Shown here: positions 8,001 through 16,828 of the stretch, piece by piece | Layout of the letters: every line of letters starts with the position of its first letter | How positions within the stretch are numbered: position 1 is the stretch's first letter | From: Oscillospiraceae bacterium | GTDB taxonomy: Bacteria > Bacillota > Clostridia > Oscillospirales > Oscillospiraceae | Direction of reading: 5' to 3' | NCBI GenBank assembly: GCA_902761055.1 | Contig: CACWIS010000003.1 | Coordinates: forward strand, 52,123 to 116,122 | DNA: 64,000 nucleotides | Position numbers and translations under genes: made by a program | The notes under the pieces: model-generated | Databases searched by the model: none | What the model was told of the DNA's origin: nothing | The model's input: the letters and a program-made list of their open reading frames with translations, nothing else

Positions 8001-8861
8001 ATGAAAAAGACCGTATCCATCATCCTGCTGGTCGCGATGGCCGCGCTTCTTCTCGCTGGCTGCGGCCAGAGCAAGACGGCGTCCGTCCCGGCCAACCGGC
8101 TCGAGGAGATCCTGCAGCGCGGCTACATCACCGTCGCGACCGAGCCCTATTTCGCGCCCGAGGAGTTCATCGATCCCTCCAAGGAGGGCGACGAGCAGTA
8201 CGTCGGCGCCGATATCGAGCTGGCAAAGCTGATCGCCGAAAAGCTCGGCGTCGAGTGCCGCATCGTCCCGCTCGATTTCACGACGGTGCTCTCGAGCGTG
8301 ACGGAAGGGAAGTACGACCTGGCGATCTCTGCGCTGGCCTACAAGCCCGACCGCGCCGAGAACATGAACCTCTCGAAGTCCTATTACCTCGCCGACGACG
8401 AAGACGACAACAGCTACGGCGTGGCTGTGGCCGCCTCGCTGGCCGACAGCGTCAAGAGCATCGCCGATCTCGAGGACAAGGTCGTCGTCGTGCAGCAGGG
8501 CTCGCTGCAGCAGTTCCTGTGGGAGACTTACGGCGGCCCCTGCAAGGAGATCAAATACGTCTCGTCCACCAACGACGCGTTCCTGATGGTCACCGAGGGC
8601 AAGGCCGACGCGGTGGTCACCGCGACGGCGTTCGCCAGACTGTACATCGACGCCAACAAGGACTGCGGCATCGTCATGTGCGAGGACTTCCGCTTTGACG
8701 TGTCCGACGATTATCTGGGCATGGTCATCGGTATGAAGAAGGGCGAGGACGAGCTGACCGCGCGCATCAACGAGATCATCGACGAGGTCGTGGCCTCCCG
8801 CGTCTACTACGAGTGGATCAAGGAGTACAAGGCCTACGCCGCCACGCTCGGCCTGATGTGA
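8001..8861 (+). CDS. Amino-acid-type ABC transporter solute-binding lipoprotein (module 1)
   Basis: A 286-residue SBP_bac_3 family protein that captures a small polar ligand outside the membrane. It has a lipoprotein signal peptide with lipobox LLAGC (Cys at about 21), then the two-lobed fold: GYITVATEPYFAPEEF, YVGADIELAKLIAEKLGV and YDLAISALAYKPDRAENMNLS. The Arg in the last block is where this family usually binds a ligand carboxylate. GGAGGAG lies 7 nt before the ATG. It heads an operon with permease, ATPase and an AbgB-like hydrolase. A 71-nt gap with a hairpin separates it from the permease. The ligand is unknown; an N-acyl or peptide-linked amino acid is inferred from the hydrolase. Confidence 0.9.
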   Translation: MKKTVSIILLVAMAALLLAGCGQSKTASVPANRLEEILQRGYITVATEPYFAPEEFIDPSKEGDEQYVGADIELAKLIAEKLGVECRIVPLDFTTVLSSVTEGKYDLAISALAYKPDRAENMNLSKSYYLADDEDDNSYGVAVAASLADSVKSIADLEDKVVVVQQGSLQQFLWETYGGPCKEIKYVSSTNDAFLMVTEGKADAVVTATAFARLYIDANKDCGIVMCEDFRFDVSDDYLGMVIGMKKGEDELTARINEIIDEVVASRVYYEWIKEYKAYAATLGLM

Positions 8862-8890
8862 CAGGCCGGGCGGCGCAGAGGGACATCACG

Positions 8891-8911
8891 GCGCCGGAGG
8901 GCATCCGGCGC
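8891..8911 (+). other. Intercistronic hairpin between binding-protein and permease genes (module 1)
   Basis: Perfect 8-bp stem GCGCCGGA/TCCGGCGC with loop GGGCA and no T-run. Hairpins here often protect the upstream message or partly stop transcription, giving more binding protein than permease. Module 2 has a hairpin at the same place. Confidence 0.7.
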
Positions 8912-8932
8912 GGGAAAGGGCGATAGGACACC

Positions 8933-9595
8933 ATGGGGGAACTGATCCCTGCCATCTGGCAGAAATACGGATACGTCTATATACAGGGCGCCTGGGGCAC
9001 CGTCTATATCGCGCTTCTCACCGTGTTCTTCGGCACGATCCTGGGCACGCTCCTGTCCTTCCTGCGCCTCAGCCGCGTGCGGCCGCTGCAGTGGATCGTC
9101 CAGGTCTACATCTGGATCCTGCGCGGCACGCCCACGCTGCTGCAGATCTATTTCTTCTATTTCTATCTCCCCAGATATCTCCCCTTTGAAATGAGCGAGC
9201 GCGCGTGCATCATCACGGCGCTGGTGGTCAACGCGAGCGCCTACGTCGAGGAGGTCATCCGCGCCGGCATACAGGCCGTGGACCGCGGACAGACCGAGGC
9301 GGCCCGCTCGCTGGGCATGACGGCCCGCCACACCATGACCCGCATCGTTCTGCCCCAGGCCTTCAAGAACATCCTTCCGGCCCTGGGCAACGAGTTCATC
9401 GTGATGATCAAGCAGGCCTCCCTGGCCTCCATCTTCTTCATCGTGGAGCTGACAAGCGCCTTCAAAACCGTTCAGTCGGCCACCTTCATCACGATCCCCG
9501 CGCTGATCATCTCCGGCGCGATCTATCTGGCGCTGACGACGGTGCTCTCCGCGCTGATGAAACTTGTGGAAAAGAGGCTGCAGTCCAATGATTGA
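8933..9595 (+). CDS. Amino-acid ABC transporter permease (module 1)
   Basis: A 220-residue HisM/GlnP-type inner-membrane permease with about five transmembrane segments. The ATPase-contact EAA loop reads [26 protein letters not shown]-like from about residue 122, followed by ALGNEF. Only one permease gene is present, so the transporter is expected to use a homodimer. It overlaps the ATPase gene by 8 bp. The Shine-Dalgarno site before the ATG is weak, fitting lower expression than the binding protein. Confidence 0.92.
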   Translation: MGELIPAIWQKYGYVYIQGAWGTVYIALLTVFFGTILGTLLSFLRLSRVRPLQWIVQVYIWILRGTPTLLQIYFFYFYLPRYLPFEMSERACIITALVVNASAYVEEVIRAGIQAVDRGQTEAARSLGMTARHTMTRIVLPQAFKNILPALGNEFIVMIKQASLASIFFIVELTSAFKTVQSATFITIPALIISGAIYLALTTVLSALMKLVEKRLQSND

Positions 9596-10340
9596 CCGTA
9601 CAAAGGAACTGATCAAGGTCACGGATCTGCGCAAGAGCTTCGGCAAACTGGAGGTCCTGCGGGGGATCAGCCAGAACATCTTTGTCGGCGACGTGGTCAG
9701 CATCATCGGCCCCAGCGGCAGCGGAAAGAGCACCTTCCTGCGCTGCCTGAACCTGCTGGAGGTGCCGGATTCCGGCTCCATCGTGTTCGACGGGCAGGAG
9801 ATCACCGGCAGGAAGAACGCCCGCAGCATCGACGCCACGCGGCAGAAGATCGGCATGGTGTTCCAGCATTTCAACGTCTTCCCGCACCTGAAGGTGATCG
9901 ACAACATCACGCTCGCGCCGATGCTGGAAAAGCACGTGGACAGAGCGGCGGCGGAGGAGCAGGCAGCGGAGCTGCTGCGGCGCGTGGGGCTGCTGGACAA
10001 GCGGAACGAGTATCCCACCCGGCTCTCCGGCGGACAGAAGCAGCGTCTGGCCATCGTCCGCGCGCTGGCCATGGAGCCGGAGGTCATCCTCTTCGACGAA
10101 CCCACCTCCGCCCTGGACCCCGAGATGGTCAAGGAGGTGCTGGACGTGATCAGCGACCTTGCCCGCTCCGGCATGACCATCCTGATCGTCACGCACGAGA
10201 TGGGCTTCGCCAAACGGGTCAGCGACACGGTGCTCTTCATCGACGAGGGGCAGATCCTGGAATCGGGCACGCCCGAGGAGGTCTTCGAGGAGCCGAAGAC
10301 GGAGCGCTGCCGGGCGTTTCTGAATCAAGTACTGTATTGA
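9588..10340 (+). CDS. Amino-acid ABC transporter ATP-binding protein (module 1)
   Basis: A 250-residue ATPase of the GlnQ/HisP family. Walker [11 protein letters not shown]-loop QHFNVFPH, signature LSGGQ, Walker [14 protein letters not shown] and switch His in IVTHEMGF are all intact. ATG 9588-9590 overlaps the permease end by 8 bp, indicating translational coupling. It powers import through the upstream permease. The hydrolase gene starts 13 bp after its stop. Confidence 0.94.
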   Translation: MIDRTKELIKVTDLRKSFGKLEVLRGISQNIFVGDVVSIIGPSGSGKSTFLRCLNLLEVPDSGSIVFDGQEITGRKNARSIDATRQKIGMVFQHFNVFPHLKVIDNITLAPMLEKHVDRAAAEEQAAELLRRVGLLDKRNEYPTRLSGGQKQRLAIVRALAMEPEVILFDEPTSALDPEMVKEVLDVISDLARSGMTILIVTHEMGFAKRVSDTVLFIDEGQILESGTPEEVFEEPKTERCRAFLNQVLY

Positions 10341-10353
10341 TCGAGGAGCGGTT

Positions 10354-11793
10354 ATGGACGAGAAAAAATTTGTGAGCGAACGGGTGGACTACATCGCCAG
10401 CGATATGATCTTCCTGCGGGACCGGCTGTTCAACCTTGCGGAGCTGCCCTACCGGGAGTTCCGCTCGTCGGATCTGCTCATCAAGGTGCTGCGCCAGTAC
10501 GGCTTCCAGGTCACCGAAAAAGCGGCGGGGATCCCGACCTGCTTTTACGGCCGCTTCTCCAGCGGAGAGGGCGGCATGACGGTGGGCCTCCTCGGCGAGT
10601 TCGACGCGCTCGACGGCTTGAGCCAGAAGGCGGGCTGCACCGTTTTCAGCCCCGTCAGACCCAACGCGCCCGGCCACGGCTGCGGGCACTGCTGCCTGGG
10701 CATCGGCTCGCTGGCGGCGGCGATCGCGCTGAAGGAATACCTCGTCGAGAGCGGCCGCCCCGGCACCGTGATCTACTACGGCTGTCCGGCGGAGGAGGGG
10801 GCGGGCTCCAAGCAGTTCATGGCCCGCGAGGGTCTGTTTGACTGCTGCGACTTCGTCTACACCTGGCACCCGGACTCCCGCAACATGGTGGACGTGAGCC
10901 ACTGCAACGCCATCATGGGCGCGAACTTCTACTTCCGGGGCCGCTCGGCGCACGCCGGCGCGACGCCCTATCTGGGACGCAGCGCGCTGGACGCCGCGGA
11001 GCTGATGAGCGTCGGCTGCAACTACCTGCGCGAGCATATGATCCCGGAGGCCAGGGTGCACTACGCCTATATCGACTCCGGCGGCACCGCGCCCAACGTC
11101 GTCCAGGACCGCGCCGTGGTCCGCTACGAGGTCCGCGCCCCCTACGTCGAGCAGGTCAAGGAGCTCTACGGGCGGGTGCAGAACGTGGCCCGGGGCGCCG
11201 CGATGATGACGGAGACGAGCGTCACGGCGGAGCTGGCCATGGCCTTTACGGAGTACATCCCCAATCTGACGCTCTCGCCCCTCGTCAGCGCCGCGATGGC
11301 CGAGATCGGCGCGCCGGAATGGGACGAGGAGGATTACGCCATGGCGGCCGCCTATCTCGAGTCCTTCCCGGAGGACTCCAAGGAGGCCATCCGCGAGCGC
11401 TTCCGCAAAGACTACGGCGAGGACTGGGAGAAGGTCTGGGCGAGGCCGCTGGACGCCTCGGTGAAGGCCTTTGACGCGGCGGACATCACGCTGCAGGCCG
11501 GCTCGACCGACGTGGGCGACGTGGGCTGCGCCGTGCCCTGCGTGAATCTGCTGGTGGCCACGGCCTGCCTGGGCAACGTGGGGCACACCTGGCAGATGAC
11601 GGGCCAGGCGGGCAGCCGTCTGGGCGCCAAGGGTACGCTGACCGCGGCGAAGATGCTCGCCCTCGCGGCCATCCGCACGATGGACGCGCCGGAGACCGTC
11701 GCAAAGGCCAGGGAGGAAGTGCTCGAGCGGAACGGCGGAAAGTACTGCTGCCCGCTGCCGGACGAGGTCAGGCCTCCGATCGACACCTATTGA
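10354..11793 (+). CDS. M20 family amidohydrolase, AbgB-like (module 1)
   Basis: A 479-residue cytoplasmic metallo-amidohydrolase, the size of p-aminobenzoyl-glutamate hydrolase subunit B. Metal-site motifs are present: GEFDALDGL (about 80), APGHGCGHCCLG (about 105), CPAEEGAGSKQF with the catalytic Glu (about 145) and YTWHPDS (about 168). The lid/dimerisation domain includes GRSAHAGATPYLGRSALDAAELM. Its place as last gene of an importer operon implies it cleaves the imported substrate, releasing an amino acid. The first motif has CC where the module-2 paralogue has NL. True substrates of such Clostridial copies are not established; N-acyl amino acids, aryl-glutamates or dipeptides are possible. 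Confidence 0.88.
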   Translation: MDEKKFVSERVDYIASDMIFLRDRLFNLAELPYREFRSSDLLIKVLRQYGFQVTEKAAGIPTCFYGRFSSGEGGMTVGLLGEFDALDGLSQKAGCTVFSPVRPNAPGHGCGHCCLGIGSLAAAIALKEYLVESGRPGTVIYYGCPAEEGAGSKQFMAREGLFDCCDFVYTWHPDSRNMVDVSHCNAIMGANFYFRGRSAHAGATPYLGRSALDAAELMSVGCNYLREHMIPEARVHYAYIDSGGTAPNVVQDRAVVRYEVRAPYVEQVKELYGRVQNVARGAAMMTETSVTAELAMAFTEYIPNLTLSPLVSAAMAEIGAPEWDEEDYAMAAAYLESFPEDSKEAIRERFRKDYGEDWEKVWARPLDASVKAFDAADITLQAGSTDVGDVGCAVPCVNLLVATACLGNVGHTWQMTGQAGSRLGAKGTLTAAKMLALAAIRTMDAPETVAKAREEVLERNGGKYCCPLPDEVRPPIDTY

Positions 11794-11813
11794 GGAAAGC
11801 GGGACCCGATATA

Positions 11814-11849
11814 AAAACGGCACGGCCGCATGTGCGGCCGTGCCGTTTT
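11814..11849. terminator. Bidirectional terminator
   Basis: Long perfect inverted repeat AAAACGGCACGGCCGCA (11814-11830) with its complement at 11833-11849, flanked by A- and T-runs. It serves both the hydrolase gene and the convergent hslO operon. Confidence 0.92.
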
Positions 11850-11868
11850 CCGTCGTCAAAAAAGGAGG

Positions 11869-12744
11869 TCAGGGCGCGCCCTCCTTCAGCTCCCGCAGCT
11901 CGTCGGGGGTGAAGCGGTAGAGCGTGTCGCAGAACTGGCAGCTGACGCTCAGCTCCTTCCCCTCGGCGATCATGCTCTCGAGCTCCTCGCCGCCGACGCT
12001 GCGCAGCGCCTCCGCCACCCGCTCGCGCGAGCAGTAGCAGCGGTAACCGACCGCCGTCTCGCCGACGACGTGGAACTCCAGACCCTTGAGGACCTGGGTG
12101 AAGACCGCCTCGGCGCCGTCCTCGTCGAGGATCGTCGTGAGCTGGTCCATCATGAAAATGTTGTCCTCCAGCGTGCCGATCAGCGCTTCGTCCGCGCCGG
12201 GCATCAGCTGGACGATGAAGCCGCCCGCGGCCTTCACGCTGCGGTCGGGATCGACGAGCACGCCGAGCGCGCAGGCCGAGGGGACCTGCTCGCTCTCCGT
12301 GAGGTAGGCGGTGATGTCCTCGGCGATCTCGCCGGAGACGAGCTCGGTCGAGCCGATATAGGGCTCCCTGAGCCCGAGATCGCGGCTGACCGTGACCATG
12401 CCGCTGCGCCCGACCGCCGCGCCGACGTTCAGCTTGCCGTCGCGCCGCCGGGGCGGATCGACAAAGGGATTCTCCGCATAACCGCGGACGTTGCCGCCGG
12501 AGTCCGATACCGCGACGATGCTGCCGATCGGTCCGCCGCCGTTGATGCGGATCGTGAGAGAGGCCTGTTCCTCCTTCATCGCCTCGCCGAGCAGCGAGGC
12601 CGCGCAGAGCGTGCGGCCCAGCGCGGCGCAGGCCGTGGGGCTGCAGCCGTGGATGAGACGCGCGCGCTCGACGGTGTCGCGGGCCGTGATGACGGCCATC
12701 TTGACAAAACCGTCGGCCGCGGTCGCGCGAATGATCTTATCCAT
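11869..12744 (-). CDS. hslO: Hsp33 redox-regulated chaperone
   Basis: A 291-residue cytoplasmic holdase switched on by oxidation. The C-terminal zinc site is visible as CYCSRER (about 234) and SCQFCDTLYRF (about 265), giving the CxC...CxxC set. The N-terminal MDKIIRATAADG and the GGGPIGSI block are typical of the family. It starts 12 bp after the methyltransferase stop behind AAGGAG and is the last gene of a three-gene operon, ending just before a bidirectional terminator. Confidence 0.96.
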   Translation of the reverse strand: MDKIIRATAADGFVKMAVITARDTVERARLIHGCSPTACAALGRTLCAASLLGEAMKEEQASLTIRINGGGPIGSIVAVSDSGGNVRGYAENPFVDPPRRRDGKLNVGAAVGRSGMVTVSRDLGLREPYIGSTELVSGEIAEDITAYLTESEQVPSACALGVLVDPDRSVKAAGGFIVQLMPGADEALIGTLEDNIFMMDQLTTILDEDGAEAVFTQVLKGLEFHVVGETAVGYRCYCSRERVAEALRSVGGEELESMIAEGKELSVSCQFCDTLYRFTPDELRELKEGAP

Positions 12745-12756
12745 TGAACCTTCTCC

Positions 12757-13482
12757 TTACAGTCTTTTTGCCGAGACGAACAGGCGGCCCTCGCCGCTTT
12801 GCGGCCCGTCTTCGATCAGACGGAAAGAGCCGAAGCCCCGCGCCTCCAGCGCGCCGCGCAGGAAAGCGATCTCGTGGACGTACTCGACGTGCTCCTCGCT
12901 CTCGCGCCGCCAGAGACCGCCTGCGCGCTCGAAGAGATCCATGCCGTAGACCAGGCAGTTCTCCTCGGCGTCGAAATCCGCCCGCCAGAGACAGAGCAGA
13001 TCCTCGCTCTCGTCCACGGAGACGCTTCCGTCCAGCGCCCGCAGGCTCTCCGGCGACTTGACGTCGAAGAGCAGCAGCCCGCCGGGACGGATGAACAGAC
13101 TCAGACGGCGGAAGACCCCGTCCAGCTCGACGCCGGGGATATAGTTGAAGCCGTCGAGCGAGCAAACGGCGGCGTCGACCGTGCCGTACAGATCGAGCTC
13201 CTGCGCGCTCTGACAGAGGAACAGCGGCGGGGGAGAGAGCGCGGCGGCCTTTTCGCGCGCCTGCATCAGCATGTCCTCCGAGCGGTCGGCGGCGATCATC
13301 TCATAACCGCGGCGGGCGAGCTCTGCGGTGAGCGTCCCGGTGCCGCAGCACAGATCGAGCAGAAGGCGGAATTCGCCGCCGTCGCGTGCGAATTCCGCCT
13401 CGTACAGATCTGCGAAGCTGCCGTATGGAACGTCGTCCGTCAGCGCGTCGTACCACGCCGCAAGCGGACCGTAGCAATTCAT
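12757..13482 (-). CDS. Class I SAM-dependent methyltransferase
   Basis: A 241-residue Rossmann-fold methyltransferase. Motif I reads LLLDLCCGTGTLT (about residue 41), the acidic loop MIAADRSEDML (about 61) and motif IV-like AAVCSLDGFNYI (about 107). The opening YGPLAAWYDALTDDVPYG resembles small-molecule methyltransferases common in Clostridia beside hslO or yerC. The substrate is unknown. Its ATG overlaps the yerC stop by 4 bp. Confidence 0.88.
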   Translation of the reverse strand: MNCYGPLAAWYDALTDDVPYGSFADLYEAEFARDGGEFRLLLDLCCGTGTLTAELARRGYEMIAADRSEDMLMQAREKAAALSPPPLFLCQSAQELDLYGTVDAAVCSLDGFNYIPGVELDGVFRRLSLFIRPGGLLLFDVKSPESLRALDGSVSVDESEDLLCLWRADFDAEENCLVYGMDLFERAGGLWRRESEEHVEYVHEIAFLRGALEARGFGSFRLIEDGPQSGEGRLFVSAKRL

Positions 13483-13784
13483 TCCGCCTCGTCCTCCGCC
13501 GGAGCGAGACGCGAGAAAGCGATCTCATAGCCGCCCCTGCCGTACTGCAGCGAGCGGTTGACGCGGCTGATCGTGGCGCTCGAAGCGCCGGTCTCGGCCA
13601 GAATATCGTTGTAGATCATGCCCTTGTCGAGACAGACGGCCACCTGGTAGCGCTGCTCCATGGCCATCAGCTCGGACACGGTGCAGAGATCGTCAAAAAA
13701 CTTCATGCATTCGTCGACGGTCCTGAGCGTGAGGATCGCCTTGTACATGTTTTCGCTGCGCGGTTTCTTCGGAAGCTTGTTCAT
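13479..13784 (-). CDS. yerC: YerC/YecD family TrpR-like DNA-binding protein
   Basis: A 101-residue all-helical protein of the TrpR superfamily. The helix-turn-helix region is VAVCLDKGMIYNDILAETG...SSATISRVNRSLQYG (about residues 48-84). AGGAGG precedes the ATG. Its targets are largely unknown in this family; no tryptophan genes are nearby, so control of tryptophan synthesis should not be assumed. First gene of the yerC-methyltransferase-hslO operon. Confidence 0.93.
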   Translation of the reverse strand: MNKLPKKPRSENMYKAILTLRTVDECMKFFDDLCTVSELMAMEQRYQVAVCLDKGMIYNDILAETGASSATISRVNRSLQYGRGGYEIAFSRLAPAEDEAE

Positions 13785-13938
13785 GGAACCATCCTCCTGT
13801 CGGATGAATTTGCTTTCATTACCATCTTAACACTTTAAACTGCAAAAGTAAAGAGAAAAGTCCTTGCAAAATAGGCTTTTTCACAGTTTATCCATAAATC
13901 GTTCAAAGATTTTTTGGCAGCGCAGCCGGAGAATCCAC

Positions 13939-13967
13939 TTGATAAAAGGCGTGCGGCAAGATATAAT
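13939..13967 (+). promoter_or_regulatory. SigA promoter of the nfeD-SPFH operon
   Basis: TTGATA (13939-13944), 17-nt spacer, perfect TATAAT (13962-13967), 34 bp before the nfeD ATG. The AT-rich remainder of this gap (13785-13938) should hold the divergent yerC promoter, which I could not fix. Confidence 0.85.
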
Positions 13968-14001
13968 AACAAGGAAAGACGCATAGGGAAGGAGGACGTT
14001 T

Positions 14002-14445
14002 ATGTTCGGTATGCAGAATATGACGGCCGTCTGGGTCGTTCTGATGATCGTTTTCCTGATCGTGGAGGGCGTGATCCCCGGCCTGGTGTCGATCTGGTTC
14101 GCGCTCGGCTCGCTCGCGGCGCTGATCGCGGCGATGCTCGGCGCGCAGATCTGGCTGCAGGGCCTGTGGTTCGTGATCGTCTCGCTCGCGGCGCTGATCC
14201 TGACGCGGCCGCTCGCCAGAAAGTACGTCAACTCGCGCACGCAGGCGACGAACGCCGATATGCTCATCGGACAGGAATGCATCGTCAAGGAGACCGTCGA
14301 CGCGCTGCACGGCACCGGCGCGGTGTTCATCGCCGGCAAGGACTGGACCGCCCGCTGCTCCGACCCCGAGCAGATCATCGAGGCGGGCACGGTCGCCGTC
14401 GTGGAAAAGATCGAAGGCGTCAAGCTGATCGTCAAGAAAAAATAA
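14002..14445 (+). CDS. NfeD family membrane protein
   Basis: A 147-residue short NfeD protein without the serine-protease domain: three or so N-terminal membrane segments (about 5-80), then a soluble OB-fold beta-barrel (about 85-147, GQECIVKETVDALHGTG...VFIAGKDWTARC). NfeD proteins work with SPFH proteins in membrane microdomains. The next gene, 20 bp downstream, is such a protein, like yuaF-floT pairs. GGAAGGAGG precedes the ATG. Confidence 0.93.
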   Translation: MFGMQNMTAVWVVLMIVFLIVEGVIPGLVSIWFALGSLAALIAAMLGAQIWLQGLWFVIVSLAALILTRPLARKYVNSRTQATNADMLIGQECIVKETVDALHGTGAVFIAGKDWTARCSDPEQIIEAGTVAVVEKIEGVKLIVKKK

Positions 14446-14465
14446 CAAAGCGGAGGAATCGAAAA

Positions 14466-15347
14466 ATGACTATCGTAATCATCATCGCAGTCATCGTCAT
14501 TGCCCTGATCATCATCAACATCCGCGTCGTCCAGCAGGCGCGCGCCTTCGTCATCGAACGTCTGGGCGCCTACAAGGAGACCTGGAACGTCGGCCTGCAC
14601 GTGAAGATGCCCTTCATCGACCGCGTGGCCAAGATCGTCTCCCTCAAGGAGCAGGTCGCGGACTTCCCGCCCCAGCCCGTTATCACCAAGGATAACGTCA
14701 CCATGCAGATCGACACGGTCGTCTACTTCCAGATCACCGACCCGAAGCTCTTTACCTACGGCATCGAGCAGCCCATGGTCGCCATCGAGAACCTCTCGGC
14801 CACGACGCTGCGTAACATCATCGGCGATCTCGAGCTGGACCAGTGCCTGACCAGCCGCGACATCATCAACTCCAAGATGCGCTCCATCCTCGACGAGGCG
14901 ACCGACCCCTGGGGCATCAAGGTCAACCGCGTCGAGCTGAAAAACATCCTCCCGCCCAAGGAGATCCAGAACGCGATGGAGAAGCAGATGAAGGCCGAGC
15001 GTGAACGCCGTGAGGCCATCCTGCGCGCCGAAGGCGAAAAGCGCGCCGCGATCCTTGAGGCAGAGGGCGAGAAGGAATCCGCCATCCTGCGCGCCGACGC
15101 GAAGAAGCAGCAGCAGATCCTCGAGGCCGAAGGCGAAGCCCAGGCCATCCTGAAGGTCCAGACCGCCACCGCCGAAGGCATCCGCCTGATCAACGAGTCC
15201 GCCCCGTCCGAGGCCGTGCTGCGCATCAAGGCGCTCGAGGCCTTTACCGCCGCGGCGAACGGCCAGGCCACCAAGATCATCATCCCCAGCGAGATCCAGG
15301 GTCTTGCCGGTCTTGCCGAGGGCGTGATCGAGGCCACCCGCAAGTAA
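14466..15347 (+). CDS. SPFH/stomatin-like membrane protein
   Basis: A 293-residue scaffold protein of membrane microdomains (slipin/QmcA type). It has an N-terminal membrane segment (1-20), an SPFH domain (about 25-185) with RLGAYKETWNVGLHVKMPFID, and an Ala/Glu/Arg-rich coiled coil with repeated (I/L)LRAEGEK-type units (about 180-245). ATG 14466 is chosen because CGGAGGAAT lies just upstream; a longer open frame reads through nfeD. It is paired with NfeD, and the partnership likely organises membrane proteins. Confidence 0.93.
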   Translation: MTIVIIIAVIVIALIIINIRVVQQARAFVIERLGAYKETWNVGLHVKMPFIDRVAKIVSLKEQVADFPPQPVITKDNVTMQIDTVVYFQITDPKLFTYGIEQPMVAIENLSATTLRNIIGDLELDQCLTSRDIINSKMRSILDEATDPWGIKVNRVELKNILPPKEIQNAMEKQMKAERERREAILRAEGEKRAAILEAEGEKESAILRADAKKQQQILEAEGEAQAILKVQTATAEGIRLINESAPSEAVLRIKALEAFTAAANGQATKIIIPSEIQGLAGLAEGVIEATRK

Positions 15348-15367
15348 TCCCCGGAAGAGTATCCGAT

Positions 15368-15395
15368 CCCGGCAGCTCACCCTGCCGGGTTTTTC
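15368..15395 (+). terminator. Intrinsic terminator of the nfeD-SPFH operon
   Basis: Perfect 8-bp stem CCCGGCAG/CTGCCGGG with loop CTCACC, then TTTTTC. Confidence 0.88.
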
Positions 15396-15411
15396 ATGGA
15401 GAGAAGAGAAG

Positions 15412-16686
15412 ATGAGTATTAGCAAAGCAAAGAGCTTCCTGCTCCGCCACGGCATGGAGCCGGAGCGGATCGCACCCGAGCGCTGCGCGCCCCCGATGGC
15501 GCAGAGCATGGCCGACGGCCTGGCCGCCGAGGGCTGCGAGCTGCCGATGATCCCCACCTATCTGAAAAACAGCGGCGCGGTACCGAAGGACGTCCCCGCC
15601 GTCGTGATCGACGCGGGCGGCACCAACTTCCGCTGCGCGCTCGCACGCTTTACCGACAGCGGCTGCGAGATCAGCGAAATGAAGAAGATGCTCATGCCCG
15701 GCATCGGCAAGAGCGCGAGCTGGGACGAATTTATCTCCTTCGTGGCGGACGGCGTCATGCCCTTTATGGACCGCGCGGACAAGATCGGCTTCTGCTTTTC
15801 CTACTCGGCGGACATCACGCCCGAGATCGACGGGCGCGTGATCCGCATCGACAAGGAGGTCGTGATCACCGGATCCGCCGGCAAGCTCGTCGGCGCCTCG
15901 CTGATCGCGGAGCTGGAGCGCCGCGGCTGCACGGGCAAGAGCGTCGTCATCCTCAACGACACGGCCGCCGTGCTGCTGGGCGTGTCGGCCACGCTGGACA
16001 AGGAGCGCTACGGCGGCTTCATCGGCCAGATCAACGGCACCGGCTCGAACACCTGCTGCATCGTGCCGCGCGAAAAGATCGGCAAGCTGCACGAGGGAGG
16101 CGGCGAGGGCCTGATCGTCAACATCGAATCCGGTCTTTACGACGGCCTGCCGCGCGGCGACTTCGATCTTGAGCTCGACTGCGAGAGCAACAACCCCGGC
16201 TCGAAGCATCTCGAGAAAATGACCGCGGGCGTGTATCTCGGCGCGCTGTGCCGCATCATGTTCCGCGCCGCCGCCAACGAGGGCGATCTTCGGGCCGAGA
16301 GCTGGGAAAAGATCGCCGCGCTCGGCGCCTTCGACGCGGCGACGATTGACAGATGGGCCGACGGCGAGGGCCTTGACGAGCTCGCTCTGAACGAGGAGGA
16401 CGCCGCCTTCGTACGCGAGATCTGCTATGCGGCCTTCGACCGCTCCGCGCGCTGCATGGCCGCAAACCTCACCGCCATCGTGCTGCTGACCGGCGAGGGG
16501 AAGGACAAGCCCGTCTGCGTGTGCGCCGAGGGCTCGCTCGTGCAGAAGAGCCGCCACTTCCGCCCGCTGCTGGAGCGCTACCTGGAAGAGTGCGCGCTCG
16601 GCGTCTACGGCCGGAAGCTCGAGCTGGTCGTCGGCTACGAGACGACGCTTCCCGGCGCGGCCGCCGCGGTGCTGCTCAACAAATAA
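15412..16686 (+). CDS. Hexokinase of the eukaryote-type (HK) family
   Basis: A 424-residue sugar kinase. Phosphate-1 motif VVIDAGGTNFRCAL (about 65), a substrate-side loop FCFSYSADI (about 127), phosphate-2 motif VVILNDTAAVLLG (about 180) with the catalytic Asp, adenosine-side motif GFIGQINGTGSN (about 202), and CAEGSLVQKS near the C-terminus. Length and motif order match the hexokinase family (Hexokinase_1/2) rather than the roughly 300-residue ROK glucokinases of most Bacillota. It likely phosphorylates glucose or another hexose at C6. It is flanked by terminators on both sides, so it is transcribed alone; no clear promoter was identified. Confidence 0.85.
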   Translation: MSISKAKSFLLRHGMEPERIAPERCAPPMAQSMADGLAAEGCELPMIPTYLKNSGAVPKDVPAVVIDAGGTNFRCALARFTDSGCEISEMKKMLMPGIGKSASWDEFISFVADGVMPFMDRADKIGFCFSYSADITPEIDGRVIRIDKEVVITGSAGKLVGASLIAELERRGCTGKSVVILNDTAAVLLGVSATLDKERYGGFIGQINGTGSNTCCIVPREKIGKLHEGGGEGLIVNIESGLYDGLPRGDFDLELDCESNNPGSKHLEKMTAGVYLGALCRIMFRAAANEGDLRAESWEKIAALGAFDAATIDRWADGEGLDELALNEEDAAFVREICYAAFDRSARCMAANLTAIVLLTGEGKDKPVCVCAEGSLVQKSRHFRPLLERYLEECALGVYGRKLELVVGYETTLPGAAAAVLLNK

Positions 16687-16705
16687 GTTTACATAATTCA
16701 TTTTC

Positions 16706-16743
16706 AAAAAGCGGGCGTTCCGAAAAAAACGCCCGCTTTTTTT
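16706..16743 (+). terminator. Intrinsic terminator of the hexokinase gene
   Basis: Stem AAAAAGCGGGCGTT/AACGCCCGCTTTTT (16706-16719, 16728-16741) with T-run to 16743. Confidence 0.9.
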
Positions 16744-16754
16744 GCATTTGCCTG

Positions 16755-16783
16755 TGGCAAAGCAAAACAAGATATGCTATACT
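16755..16783 (+). promoter_or_regulatory. Candidate promoter of nrdR
   Basis: TGGCAA (16755-16760), 17-nt spacer, TATACT (16778-16783), with TG two bases ahead of the -10 box. 45 bp before the ATG. Confidence 0.6.
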
Positions 16784-16828
16784 GTTTTCAATATCGCACA
16801 AAATAAGAGATACAGGGGAGAAAAAGAT

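Noticed and set aside
13881-15557. Long minus-strand frame opposite the nfeD-SPFH genes
   Set aside because: The plus strand has a consensus promoter, ribosome sites and two recognised proteins with a terminator.
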